Below, in pieces: positions 42,083 through 51,180 of a stretch of DNA of 64,000 nucleotides. The position numbers and the translations under genes are program-made. The stretch is from Bog-473 sp963788125 (GTDB lineage: Bacteria > Actinomycetota > Acidimicrobiia > Acidimicrobiales > RAAP-2): positions 1,550,001 through 1,614,000 of the forward strand of contig CAWBFN010000001.1 in assembly GCA_963788125.1 (NCBI GenBank), written 5' to 3'. Each line of letters starts with the position of its first letter. Positions within the stretch are counted from its first letter, which is position 1. Under the pieces are notes generated by a model. That model worked only from the letters and a program-made list of their open reading frames with translations. It made no database searches and was not told where the DNA came from.

Positions 42083-43265
42083 TCAGACATCGACCACTGC
42101 GTCCGAGCTCTCCGCCGGGGGTTCGCCCACCCCGGGGAACAAGTCGAGAAACGCTCCCCGGGTGATCCGGTAGGTCGTGTCCTGATCCACGTCGTCGAAG
42201 AGTTCGTGCAACGTCTTTTGGGTATGGCCGAACGTTCCTTCGAGATGGGGGTAGTCACTACCGAACATGACATTGCGGTAGCCCATTGCCGTACAGGCGG
42301 CGATGGCCGACTTGTCATGCTGGAACGAGGCATAGACCTGCTCGTAGACAATCTCGCGGGGTGGGCGCGAAAGCTTGGGGCGCACCCACACTCCGTGCTG
42401 GCGGTACCCCTCTTCAATCCGATCGGCAATGAAGGGTACCCACGTCGCGCCGCCTTCGGAGATCATGAGCCGAAGGTCGGGATGACGATCGAGAGCCCCG
42501 CACGCGACCATCATGGTGGCCATCCGCTGACCGCTGTAGCTCGACTCCACGTAGTTCATCACCGCGCCACCCGGACCTTTGAAGGGACGATTGTCCGGGC
42601 GGTCGGGTGCTTTTGCGTCCGATCCCACGTGCACCGCCAGGACCATACCCAACGCCTCTGCGGCGGCCCACAACGGCTCCCAACTGTCGTCATTCCAGTT
42701 GGGCCGACCACGCTCGAGCGGCGCTGGGAAGGTTGATGGCCTTGAATCCCATCCCTGCGGCCCGGACCGTTTCGGCCACCGCGTCCTCAACCGAGAGGAT
42801 CGAAACTTCCGCCGCGGGAACGACACGAGGAGTAACGTCCAAGAACGCCTCCTTCAGCCAGTCGTTGAAGACGCGAACACCTTCGCGGTAGAGCACGGGA
42901 TCCTGTATCAACCCGGCCCACAGCCCGATCGAAGGGTAGACGAGCTCGCCCCAGACTCCCTCCTCGTCGAGGTCCTGCAGCCGCAGTCGAACATCGAAGG
43001 CCCCGGGTGGGCGGTTGAGTGCGCCGGCACTCATCCCTGCGGTGACGCCCTTCCGTCCGATGGTCTCAATGAAGTCCTCGTCGACCGTGGGGCTGAAGGG
43101 CTTGCGCCGCTCGATCGTCCGGCCGTCGACGTGCACGAGCTCGGTACGATCGTCGATCGCCTCGCTCCGGGGCATACGCGCCGCAAGGTCGGGTGGAAGG
43201 CGCTTCTGCCAGAGATCGTCCGGTTCCATCGCGTGAGAATCGCCAGAGTGCGTCCACAGCTTCAT
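42083..43265 (-). CDS. PF04909 amidohydrolase, frameshifted
   Basis: A metal-dependent hydrolase of the amidohydrolase-2 group, split over two frames. The first opens MKLWTHSGDSHAMEPDDLWQKRL (DSH ligand region) and reaches MGFKAINLPSA. The second continues PLERGRPNWNDDSWEPLWAAAEALG to MVLAVHVGSD, ISEGGATWVPFI and NVMFGSDYPHLEGT (metal Asp). The break is at about 42724-42732. The two parts together make a normal ~390-residue protein. Relatives include decarboxylases and hydratases of aromatic or sterol catabolism. First gene of the minus-strand operon. Confidence 0.85.
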
Positions 43266-43491
43266 GACTCTCTCCTTCTGGCTGGCGATGCCAGAGCGCT
43301 CACCGTAGTGCTCGGGGATGGTGCCTTCAAACGCTTGCTCGGTCCCGACGATGATCCTGGCAAGTGCCTTTAGGATCCCTGTTTTGATCCATCTTACAAT
43401 CTATTTGATGTGGGGCGGGCATCGTCCAGCGAGGACGGTGGCCATACGTTCACAACTCGGACGCCCCGGAGGGCGCAAACCGCAGATCGGG

Positions 43492-43959
43492 TTACCCGAG
43501 GCCGGGGTTGTAAGGGCCCTTCACGCCGTCTGCGGCCGCGCTGAGGGCGATGGTGTCCTCGTAGTAGGCGCGCAGTTCCTTGATACGACCGTCCTTGATC
43601 GTGAGAACCTCGACCATGTCGACGGGAACAGCCTTACCGGTGACCTTGGAGACGCCCGTCCACTTGGCCAGCGTGATCACGGTGTCGCCGCCGCCATCGA
43701 TGTAGGCGAGCTCGACGCCAGCGGAGATGTCCCACAGGTCACGGAACTGCTCGCCCATCTTGAAGAACGCGTCGTACCCACGATACGTGCCACCGTGGGG
43801 GATCGTCGGCGACGCGTAGAAGACGACGTCGGGATCAAGTATGGCCTTTATCTCTTCCAGGCGGCCCTCGGAGGCGTGGGCGTCGCTCTCGTCGAGTGCG
43901 GGCACCATCAGCGTCTCGAAGCGCTTGACGACGTCGACGTTCTCCTGCGACACGGCCAC
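43492..43959 (-). CDS. SnoaL-like (NTF2-fold) protein
   Basis: A 155-residue NTF2-fold protein: MAVSQENVDVVKRFETLMVPALDESDAHA, then LDPDVVFYASPTIPHGGTYRGYDAFFKMGEQF, and VDMVEVLTIKDGRIKELRAYYEDTI. It differs from its four fellow SnoaL-like proteins in sequence, so these are not recent copies. It lies 226 bp upstream of the amidohydrolase gene, on the same strand. The gap holds AT-rich sequence (43380-43410) that may be a promoter. Confidence 0.85.
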   Translation of the reverse strand: MAVSQENVDVVKRFETLMVPALDESDAHASEGRLEEIKAILDPDVVFYASPTIPHGGTYRGYDAFFKMGEQFRDLWDISAGVELAYIDGGGDTVITLAKWTGVSKVTGKAVPVDMVEVLTIKDGRIKELRAYYEDTIALSAAADGVKGPYNPGLG

Positions 43960-44057
43960 AGGCTAGCAGTTCGGCCCGAGCCCTCCTCGGCCGCCGAGCT
44001 CCCTCGAAGCCAGATGGACCGATGCCGGACCTTCCCGACCGGGAGGCGCATGTGGAT

Positions 44058-44786
44058 CTATCGACCGCCGAACCTCGGTGCCCGACGCTCGGCCACCGCG
44101 CGAACTCCCTCCCGGAAATCTTCGGTGTCAAAGAGGACCGACTGCTCGCGTCGTTCCACCTCGGTCGCCACGCGGATCTGATCCGGATACCTCTCCGCCC
44201 ACATGGTGCGGCGAATCGCCCGTACCGCCAGCGGGGCGGCCTCGGCAATGGTCTCGGCAAAAGCAACGGCCTCGGTCCGGACGTCCCGGGTCGTCGCCAG
44301 TCGGTCGCACAGGCCGATCTCGAGCGCTCGCTCGCCGGCAATGTCGGCGCCCGTGTAGAGCAGTTCGAGTGCACGTTGCTGTCCGAGTGCCGCTGGCAAC
44401 GTCACGCTCAGGCCGAACCCGTGATGCGTCCCCAGACGAGAGAAGTTGCACACGAAACGGGTCGCTGGCGCCGCCACTCGAAAGTCCGCCGACATCGCCA
44501 CTCCGAGGCCACCGCCGATGGCCCGACCCTGGACTGCGGCGACCACTGGAATGCTGAACGAGAACAGGCGAGCGGCTTGCGCGTAGAGGTCGCCTGTCGC
44601 CTCATCCGAAAGCCTTCCCTTGGAAAAATCGGCGCCGGCGCAGAAGTGCTTTCCCGAGGAGGCCAGGACGATCGCCCGGCACCGATGATTCGCATCGAGG
44701 TCAGCGTACGTGTCACCGATCGCCCTGATGAGCTGGGCATCGAAGTAGTTAAAAGGGGGGTGGGAGAATTCCACCGACCGCGACAC
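44058..44786 (-). CDS. enoyl-CoA hydratase/isomerase family protein
   Basis: A 242-residue crotonase. The oxyanion-hole segments are ASSGKHFCAGADFSKG and VQGRAIGGGLGVAMSADFRVAA; in true hydratases two Glu follow, here the second position reads RLGTHHGFGLS, without the usual Glu, so hydratase activity is doubtful. It might isomerise or hydrolyse a CoA ester. The GTG at 44786 is the first start in frame with homology (VEFSHPPFNYFDAQL). It stands alone in a catabolic region. Confidence 0.88.
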   Translation of the reverse strand: MSRSVEFSHPPFNYFDAQLIRAIGDTYADLDANHRCRAIVLASSGKHFCAGADFSKGRLSDEATGDLYAQAARLFSFSIPVVAAVQGRAIGGGLGVAMSADFRVAAPATRFVCNFSRLGTHHGFGLSVTLPAALGQQRALELLYTGADIAGERALEIGLCDRLATTRDVRTEAVAFAETIAEAAPLAVRAIRRTMWAERYPDQIRVATEVERREQSVLFDTEDFREGVRAVAERRAPRFGGR

Positions 44787-44996
44787 CGGTCGACTCGTCG
44801 AGTTCGCATCTCACTGCCGAGCTTTGCGTGGTTGTCATCGACGCTCCTAGCCGGCCTCCGCGAGCGGAAGGCGCCTCAATGTGTTCGTCCCGATTCTAAA
44901 TCGGCCGGTATCGGGCGGATCACCGCGTCCAACGACCCCCGTGAGGGTCTGACGGTGTTCGGAGGTGCGGACGCGACCGGCGGTTGCCGGGGTTGG

Positions 44997-45269
44997 TCAG
45001 TGGGGCGCGAGCTGGGAGCCAGGGTCCTCGCGAGGGTCATGCAGCTCAATGTGGCGGATATCGGGGTCGGACACGGCCAGGTTGGCCGTGAGGATGTCGA
45101 GCATCAACGATCGGGGGACCACGCACTCAGGGCAGGACGAGCGGCTCAAGTCCAACTCCAAGTGGATGGAGCCGGGTGAGGCATCGGCGACGAGGAGCTC
45201 GGCCCCGTCGAAGGCCATGATCTCGTTGAGCTCCGATACCGCCGCCGCAGCGGGTGCGCTGATCGTCAC
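44997..45269 (-). CDS. small NifU-like Cys-pair protein of the UGSC operon
   Basis: A 90-residue protein that starts with a GTG overlapping the stop of the 326-residue gene. It contains AFDGAELLVADASPGSIHLELD followed by SSCPECVVPRSLMLDIL, with C46-x2-C49. The layout resembles the NifU C-terminal domain, which holds a labile Fe-S cluster between two subunits, but the family is not certain. As third gene of a coupled set it probably works with the UGSC protein, perhaps as cluster or metal donor. Confidence 0.6.
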   Translation of the reverse strand: MTISAPAAAAVSELNEIMAFDGAELLVADASPGSIHLELDLSRSSCPECVVPRSLMLDILTANLAVSDPDIRHIELHDPREDPGSQLAPH

Positions 45270-46246
45270 AACTTCTCGTGGGTGGGCGCGGCCAGGTGGG
45301 GCAACATGACCTCTGACTCGGCGATTCCCGGACCACCAGCGGCCACGACCAGTACGTTGGCCGGCGCGGCCAACACCACCTGCGAGTCGTACTTGCCGGC
45401 CGTTGGTCGGGTCATCCGCTCGAACAACCGTTGCTGCACGGCCTCTTTCGTCCATCTGTCGTCGAGCAACCGGCGCTGGTGCTCTACCCCGATCACCACG
45501 ACGACACCGCGGGCATCGCCGACGAAGGAGTCCACGGGCAAGCCGCGGAGGCGGGCCGTCTGGCTAATAGTCTCCAGAATTACTTCGGGCTCGGGCGAGA
45601 GCTCGCCAGCTTTGAGCAACTCGTGCACCGACATGACGGTCACAACGCTGTCGTCACGGCTATAGCCGTGGACCACGTGAAGCGGCGTCCAGTCACTCGA
45701 CTCCTCGTTCTCGCCGAAACAGAACGAGTAGCGGAGCGGCCAGCTGAAGGTGGCCCGGTCGAGCACTCCAGGGACGGTACGGCATACGTTGCGGATCACC
45801 AGGCGGAATGCCCGCCCTATGGTGGCGTTGGCCCGGAAGCCGGGGCCCATGCAAGCCTGGCCGCTGACGATGCCGAGCTGCTCGCGTACCGGTCCGTTGA
45901 CGATGAGCGCGTGGGCCGCTCCGGCCAGGGTGGCGGTGGTTGAGTGGCAGTTGGCCAGCGGTTGCAGCAACGCCCGGACCGAGGCCACGACAACCGGGAA
46001 GTACTCCGGGAGGCATCCGGCCATCACCGCGTTCACGGCGGTCTTCTCGGCGGTCACCGAGACGTTGCGGGTCGGCACCTCTCCCAGCACTTCGGGGCCC
46101 CGCAAGCCCGCGGCCGCGAGCATGGCCTCGACGGCCTCGACCGTCGGTGGCACGACGGGCAAGCCATCGGTGTATCCGGCTTCGTAGTACGCCTCTAACG
46201 CGTGGGGGTAGTCCTCATAGGTGAACGTGGCCGACGTCAGGGTCAT
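45266..46246 (-). CDS. conserved Cys-rich protein of the UGSC operon
   Basis: A 326-residue protein, MTLTSATFTYEDYPHALEAYYEAGYTDGLPVVPPT, with several Cys that look conserved by context (MAGCLPEYF, LANCHSTT, SGQACMGPGF, RNVCRTVPG, YSFCFGENEES). The start overlaps the UGSC stop as ATGA and the stop overlaps the next start as GTGA, so the three genes are made together. I know homologues only as unannotated neighbours of UGSC genes. Soluble; the Cys/Glu pattern suits metal or cluster binding. Confidence 0.65.
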   Translation of the reverse strand: MTLTSATFTYEDYPHALEAYYEAGYTDGLPVVPPTVEAVEAMLAAAGLRGPEVLGEVPTRNVSVTAEKTAVNAVMAGCLPEYFPVVVASVRALLQPLANCHSTTATLAGAAHALIVNGPVREQLGIVSGQACMGPGFRANATIGRAFRLVIRNVCRTVPGVLDRATFSWPLRYSFCFGENEESSDWTPLHVVHGYSRDDSVVTVMSVHELLKAGELSPEPEVILETISQTARLRGLPVDSFVGDARGVVVVIGVEHQRRLLDDRWTKEAVQQRLFERMTRPTAGKYDSQVVLAAPANVLVVAAGGPGIAESEVMLPHLAAPTHEKL

Positions 46247-46785
46247 GCTGTGAGCCGCAGACGGACCCGATCGACCACCTGGGCGGCCATGGCGTTGCAC
46301 TCGTCGACCGACCAGCCCCCGGTCGGGTTGTAGGGGTATTCGACGACCACGAACGGATAGTCGGGGGCGCCGACCAGCTTGCACAGCGCTTGCACGGCGG
46401 GCACCAGCGCGCTGTGGACGATGCAGACCGCCGGGATGCCGGCGGCCTCGAGGTCCAGGGCATCACGCATGCTGCGGGTGCTGCACGAACCGCAGCCGCC
46501 GAAGCCGGTCACGGCTACCGTGGCCCTTCCAGTGATTTCGGCCCACTGCTCGGGCCACGGCGGGACGGCAACGCTCGGCTTGACGACCTTCACGATGCCG
46601 GCCAGGTCGTCCCACTTGGTCAGCTGTTCGGCCAACGCGTCGAACATGGTCTCCGACACGCCCAGACCGTTGGCCACGATGCCGAGCGTCTGGCCCGCCA
46701 GGGTCGCGGGACGCGGGGCGACAGGAATCGCCGGAGCGTTCGATCCGAATGGCCCGTTGGTGGGCTCGAGGGTGATCAGTGGCAT
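46243..46785 (-). CDS. UGSC family protein (Cys form of a selenoprotein family)
   Basis: A 180-residue protein with the signature GGCGSCSTRSMRD: C98-G-S-C101. In the UGSC family the first residue of this motif is selenocysteine in some members, and cysteine here, so this is the non-seleno form. It has a flavodoxin/Rossmann-like pattern (LGIVANGLGVSETMFDAL) and a VVVEYPYNPTGGWSVDEC segment. The ATG at 46785 has a strong Shine-Dalgarno (aaggagtg). First gene of the minus-strand triad, divergent from the IclR gene. The reaction is unknown; a redox or thiol-based reductase role is inferred. Confidence 0.8.
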   Translation of the reverse strand: MPLITLEPTNGPFGSNAPAIPVAPRPATLAGQTLGIVANGLGVSETMFDALAEQLTKWDDLAGIVKVVKPSVAVPPWPEQWAEITGRATVAVTGFGGCGSCSTRSMRDALDLEAAGIPAVCIVHSALVPAVQALCKLVGAPDYPFVVVEYPYNPTGGWSVDECNAMAAQVVDRVRLRLTA

Positions 46786-46829
46786 CTCACTCCTTGTCCT
46801 GCGAACTTGTCCTGCGACAACGAGTCGCA

Positions 46830-46874
46830 ATTTGTGTCACTCCGCAATACAATGGATTGACTCATGACACAAAT
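46830..46874. promoter_or_regulatory. IclR operator candidate, 10-bp inverted repeat
   Basis: ATTTGTGTCA at 46830-46839 and its exact complement TGACACAAAT at 46865-46874, centres 35 bp apart, lie in the only intergenic region between the UGSC operon and iclR. A second small inverted repeat, TTGTC-N4-GACAA, lies at 46807-46820. One regulator dimer or tetramer could bind both and control both directions. Confidence 0.6.
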
Positions 46875-46890
46875 GCTAGGAGGAGGGGCC

Positions 46891-47595
46891 GTGGTTGTCA
46901 AGCAGGTACAGAGCGCGGCTCGGGTCCTGGCCACCTTCGAGACGTTGGCCGAGCACCAGCCCGTCGGGGTGAGCGAGGTGGCGCGCCTCCTCGGTGACGA
47001 CAAGAGCGCTGTCCAGCGAGCACTGGTGACCCTCGCTGACGCCGGTTGGATAGAACGGGTGGCCGGTGGCACCCGCTGGCAGGTCGCTCCCCGGGTGCTC
47101 GTGATACTGCAGCGCCGCGCCGGTCTGCGGGATCGGGCCCGAGCCACACTCGAGGCCCTGCAAGACGAGACCAACGAAACCGTGGCTCTCAACGTGCCCG
47201 AGAAGGGTCAGATAGTGGTCCTCGATGCGGTCGAGAGCAACGAACTCGTGCGGACCGCAGCCCAAATTGGACTGGCCGTCCCCCCTACCGCTACCGCGGC
47301 CGGTCAAGCCATCCTCGCCTACCTCCCGGTGGAAGAAGTCGCCCTCTATGTCGGCGGCCGACCGGACGCCCGGTTGTTGGCGCGGCTGGAGGAGGTGCGC
47401 ACGCGTGGCTGGGCCATCAACGCCGGCGACGTCACGCGCGATGCGAGGGCCGTGGGCTCCGCCATCCTCGACGCCCACCAGCGAGTCATCGCCTCCATCG
47501 CCATCAGCGCCCCGGCCGACCGTATCCCTCAAGGGCGTCTGGACGAGTACGGCCACATGGTCGCAGCCGCCGCCCGCCGCCTGTCGAACCACTGA
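46891..47595 (+). CDS. IclR family regulator of the UGSC operon
   Basis: A 234-residue IclR protein from a GTG with a very strong Shine-Dalgarno (taggaggagg). The winged helix is VQSAARVLATFETLAEHQPVGVSEVARLLGDDKSAVQRALVTLADAGWIER. The GAF-like effector domain follows (DETNETVALNVPEKGQIVVLDAVES; ATAAGQAILAYLP). An in-frame ATG at 46864 would place the Shine-Dalgarno inside the gene and is unlikely. It is divergent from the UGSC triad and is probably its ligand-responsive switch. IclR proteins respond to small carboxylates and aromatics. Confidence 0.92.
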   Translation: MVVKQVQSAARVLATFETLAEHQPVGVSEVARLLGDDKSAVQRALVTLADAGWIERVAGGTRWQVAPRVLVILQRRAGLRDRARATLEALQDETNETVALNVPEKGQIVVLDAVESNELVRTAAQIGLAVPPTATAAGQAILAYLPVEEVALYVGGRPDARLLARLEEVRTRGWAINAGDVTRDARAVGSAILDAHQRVIASIAISAPADRIPQGRLDEYGHMVAAAARRLSNH

Positions 47596-47643
47596 ACGGG
47601 CGGAGCGACCGCCCGGTGGTCTCGAGGTCGGGCCGGCAGCGGC

Positions 47644-49158
47644 CTACTGAGGGACGGCCGAACGAGAGACCACGAGGTCTTCTGTGTGCTGCTCCCTATC
47701 GAGCGTCCCGACGGACGGACGTTCGGTCCCGGCCGTGGCGGTCTGTGTCGAGAGCTTGGGCAGGAGGGTGGCCAGGAGAACCCCGATGATCAATCCGCAT
47801 CCGGCGATGGCGAACGCAGCCTGATACCCGGTGGTCAGTGCCGCATCGACGGAGTGCTGTCCGGGCCCGTGGTTGGCGGCGATGCTCGAAGCCACGGTGG
47901 CCATGATGGCAAGGCCGAGCGCCCCGCCAACCTGCCGGGTGGTGTTGATCAGCCCCGAGGCGAGGCCCGCCTCGTGGACGGGAACGCCAGCGGTGGCGGA
48001 CAAGGTCATGGGGACGAACGACAGACCGAGGCCGAAGCCAATCAGGATCATCGGCCCGAGGACGTGCACCATGTAGGGGTCACCGGCCCCCACACGGGAT
48101 AGCCAGAGAAGTCCGACGGCGGCCAATCCCAGTCCGAGCATCAGCTGATTGCGGGCTCCGACGAACTGCACGATGCGAGAGGCGATCAACGCTCCCGCCA
48201 ACGTGCACAGGCCCACCGGCAGGAAGGCCAGGCCGGCGCGCAGGGCGCTATACCCATCGACGTTCTGAAGGAACAAGGAAAGGAAGAAGTAGGTACCGAA
48301 GATGGCCGAGCCGATGGTCACGGCGATGCCGTTGGCCACCGACAGGGAGCGCCGCTTGAAGATGGACAGAGGGATCAGCGGGTCCTTGGCAAAACGGGCC
48401 TCGGTGACGAAGAACACCGCCAGCAGCGCAAGGCCGATGGCGAGCGAGACGATGGTCTGGGCCGAGCCCCAGGGGTGCACGTCGGTGCTGACGATGCCGT
48501 AGACGAGGACGGCCAGACCGGCAGTCACGGTTATCGCTCCGGTCAGGTCGAGTGTCTTGCGCGGACCCCGCTGCCCGCCGCGCGGCAGGGCCACCCAGGC
48601 TCCGCCCAGCAGCACGATGCCGATGGGCACGTTCACGAAGAGAACCCACCGCCAGTCGAGCAGACTGGTCAGCACGCCACCGGCCAGAACACCGATCGCT
48701 GCCCCGCTGGCGGCCGTGGCCGACCAGGCGCCGAGGGCCCGCCGACGATCGCCGGGGTCGGTGAAGGTCGTCACCAGGATGCTGAGGGTTGCCGGCGCGA
48801 GGATGGCTCCGCCGATTCCCTGGGCGGCGCGGGCCGTGATCAACCAGGCACCGCTCTGGGCCAGTCCCCCGATGAGACTGCAGACGGTGAAGAGGGTGAG
48901 CCCGATGATGAAGATGCGGCGGCGACCGAAAAGGTCGGCGGCCCGGCCTCCCAGCATCAAGAAGCCGGCGAAGGTCAGGGTGTAGGCGTTCACCACCCAC
49001 TGCTCTCCGGCCACGGACAGCCCGAGACTCTCCCTCATCTGCGGGAGGGCCACATTCACGATGGCCACGTCCAGCACCACCATGAACTGCGCCGCACAGC
49101 AGATGGCGAGGACGGCCCACGTCGGTATGGACCGAAGGCGTGAGGTGATCGCGTCCAT
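47644..49158 (-). CDS. DHA2-family MFS efflux transporter
   Basis: A 504-residue 14-helix DHA2 transporter: LDVAIVNVALPQMRESL, then GGRAADLFGRRRIFIIG (motif A), ARAAQGIGGAILAPATLSIL and GVLTSLLDWRWVLFVNVPIG. The tail is hydrophilic. It differs clearly from the pump at 33.3 kb, so it is not a recent copy. It is divergent from a MarR gene across 102 bp holding two TTAAG palindromes, so expression is probably MarR-controlled. The substrate is unknown; drugs or pathway acids are possible. Confidence 0.93.
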   Translation of the reverse strand: MDAITSRLRSIPTWAVLAICCAAQFMVVLDVAIVNVALPQMRESLGLSVAGEQWVVNAYTLTFAGFLMLGGRAADLFGRRRIFIIGLTLFTVCSLIGGLAQSGAWLITARAAQGIGGAILAPATLSILVTTFTDPGDRRRALGAWSATAASGAAIGVLAGGVLTSLLDWRWVLFVNVPIGIVLLGGAWVALPRGGQRGPRKTLDLTGAITVTAGLAVLVYGIVSTDVHPWGSAQTIVSLAIGLALLAVFFVTEARFAKDPLIPLSIFKRRSLSVANGIAVTIGSAIFGTYFFLSLFLQNVDGYSALRAGLAFLPVGLCTLAGALIASRIVQFVGARNQLMLGLGLAAVGLLWLSRVGAGDPYMVHVLGPMILIGFGLGLSFVPMTLSATAGVPVHEAGLASGLINTTRQVGGALGLAIMATVASSIAANHGPGQHSVDAALTTGYQAAFAIAGCGLIIGVLLATLLPKLSTQTATAGTERPSVGTLDREQHTEDLVVSRSAVPQ

Positions 49159-49187
49159 GAGGTGCCTCCTTTACCGGCGTGCTAATC

Positions 49188-49216
49188 TCTTAAGATTAAG
49201 ATATTGGACCTTAAGG
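49188..49216. promoter_or_regulatory. two 8-bp palindromes, MarR operator candidates
   Basis: TCTTAAGA at 49188-49195 and CCTTAAGG at 49209-49216 share the core CTTAAG; their centres are 21 bp apart, two helical turns. They sit in the AT-rich intergenic region between the divergent MFS and MarR genes. Confidence 0.55.
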
Positions 49217-49260
49217 GTTCTGTCAACTCTTTCAACGTTGAGGAAAGTACGATTTATTCC

Positions 49261-49782
49261 GTGGAGCTCGACCCAGCACGCGATGAAGTCGACGAGATCG
49301 TCGACTTCTGGCACAAGGAGAACCCGGACCTCGACGTCCCCGCCAAGACCCTGGCCATGCGGCTTCGCCGGGCGTCGCTGCACCTCGAACGGGCGGTGCG
49401 GTCCAACCTGGCGGCCAGCGGAGTCGATGAATACTGGGAGATCGAGGTGCTGATGTCGCTCTTACGGGCCCCTGACCACCGCCGGAGCGCGGGCGAGCTC
49501 CAACGTGAGAGCCAAGTCACCTCGGGTGCCATCACGAACCGGGTTGGACGGCTCGAAAGCCGAGGGTGGGTAAGCCGAGAGGTGGACCCGCACGACCGAC
49601 GCCAGGTAATCGTCTCGTTGACCACGGAAGGCTTGAAGCAGGCACATCACGTGATCGCCACCAAGAACGAGTCCGAGAAGCGCATCTTCTCCGGCCTCGA
49701 CCGGCCCTTCATCGAACGGTTGACCGCCGACCTCCGGACCCTCCTCGGCTCCATGCAGTCGCCGGCCTCGAACGACGCCTGA
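49261..49782 (+). CDS. MarR family regulator
   Basis: A 173-residue MarR protein from the GTG at 49261; an in-frame start at 49204 would put the operator-like palindromes inside the gene. The winged helix is RSAGELQRESQVTSGAITNRVGRLESRGWVSREVDPHDRRQVIVSLTTEGLKQ, with the wing's DPHDRR. The N-terminal helix is long and charged. It should control the divergent DHA2 pump. A hairpin lies just behind its stop. Confidence 0.9.
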   Translation: MELDPARDEVDEIVDFWHKENPDLDVPAKTLAMRLRRASLHLERAVRSNLAASGVDEYWEIEVLMSLLRAPDHRRSAGELQRESQVTSGAITNRVGRLESRGWVSREVDPHDRRQVIVSLTTEGLKQAHHVIATKNESEKRIFSGLDRPFIERLTADLRTLLGSMQSPASNDA

Positions 49783-49785
49783 TCG

Positions 49786-49820
49786 CTCCTCACGCTCCGC
49801 TCGCCGCGGCGCGTGAGGAG
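49786..49820. terminator. hairpin terminator candidate after the MarR gene
   Basis: A perfect 10-bp inverted repeat, CTCCTCACGC at 49786-49795 and GCGTGAGGAG at 49811-49820, begins 4 nt after the MarR stop. There is no T-run. It separates the MarR gene from the amidohydrolase operon. Confidence 0.55.
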
Positions 49821-49821
49821 A

Positions 49822-49835
49822 AGTGAGCGCTTACT
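49822..49835. promoter_or_regulatory. 14-bp near-palindrome, operator candidate
   Basis: AGTGAGCGCTTACT is symmetric at 12 of 14 positions and resembles TetR-type operators. It lies about 100 bp before the amidohydrolase gene at 49937. A shorter related motif, TGAGCG-N6-CGCTCA, is at 53907-53924, so one regulator may bind both. Confidence 0.45.
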
Positions 49836-49936
49836 GATGACAGCTGGCGCCAGGGACTACACTCGCCCAGACGACTGACGATCGGTCGCAGCCGAGCGTT
49901 CGCGCCGCCGATCGCCGAGCAACAGGAGAGCGCACC

Positions 49937-51147
49937 ATGTCGAGGCCGAACTGGCAACTGCTTCCGGATCCGGAACCGCAGGAGCGGAGCTACTCGATCG
50001 TCTCGGTGGACGATCACCTCACCGAGCCGGCCGACGTCTTCGTCACGCGCTTCCCCCGAAACTGCGCGACCAGGCGCCACAGGTGATCACGACGCCTGAC
50101 GGCTCCGAGTCCTGGGTCTACCGCGATCGGCTCTACCGCGACAACGGCATGAGCGTTGTCGCCGGGCGGCCACAGAGCCAATGGACCCTCGACCCCCTCA
50201 ACTTCAGCGAGATGCGTCGGGCCGCGTGGGATGTCCACGCGCGGGTCAAGGACATGGACCTCGACGGCATCTGGGCATCGCTGTGCTTCCCGTCCGGAGC
50301 CTGGGGCTTCACCGGCCGCGCACTGTCGATGAACAACAACGAGGAAGTCGGGCTCGCCGCCATCAGGGCCTGGAACAGTTGGATGATCGAGGAGTGGTAC
50401 GGCGCATACCCCGAGCGGTTCATCCCGATGCAGCTCCCGTGGTTCAAGGATCCGAAGATCGCTGCGGACGAGATCCGTCGCAACGCAGAACTGGGCTTCA
50501 CCTCGGTGTCGTTCCTCGAGTCGCCGCACCTGCTCAAGCTCCCGCCGATCACCAACCACGCGCACTGGGAACCGTTCTTCACGGCGTGCGTGGAGACCGA
50601 CACGGTCATCTCGCTGCACTGCGGCGCCAGTGGCTTCGTCCTGCAGGGTTCCCCCGGTGGCGGCCTGAACGTGCAGACCTCCCTCTTCCCCGCCACTGCG
50701 TTCTGCGCAGCGGTGGACTGGGTATGGGCGGGAATCCCGGCGAGGTACCCCGACCTCAAGATCGCCCTCAGCGAGGGCGGCATCGGTTGGGTGCCGATGG
50801 CCATCAACCGCCTCGACTACGTGCTCGAGCACTCCGGTGCCGGAGGCGCCCCGTGGACGTACGACGTCACGCCCAGCGAGTCGCTGCGCCGGAACTTCTA
50901 CTTCTGCATGCTCGATGACCCGGGCACACTCGACCAGCGCCATATGATCGGCATCGACCACATCCTGTTCGAAACCGACTACCCGCACGCCGACTCGACG
51001 TGGCCGAACTCGCAGGAGCTGCTGCGCAAGCGCTTGGGCGGTATCCCCCACCACGAGGCCGTACTGATCGCCGGCGGTAACGCCGCCAAACTGTTTCGCC
51101 ACCCGCTACCCCAGGGCAGCGACTGGCCGGCGATCGCTCCGCGGTAG
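49937..51147 (+). CDS. PF04909 amidohydrolase, frameshifted near the N-terminus
   Basis: The ATG at 49937 opens MSRPNWQLLPDPEPQERSYS and IVSVDDHLTEPADVF (metal-site DxH region). About 40 residues in, at 50045-50055 (a run of C), the frame breaks; the rest (VITTPDGSESWVYRDRLYRD to the stop) is in another frame. The second part has DGIWASLCFP, ISLHCGASGF, LSEGGIGWVPM and ILFETDYPHADSTWP, with the metal Asp. The two parts make a normal ~400-residue enzyme. It is 33 bp from the next amidohydrolase gene on the same strand; both probably work in one pathway. Confidence 0.87.
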
Positions 51148-51180
51148 CCAGCCCCATCCTTTCCAGTAGGAGGCATACAC

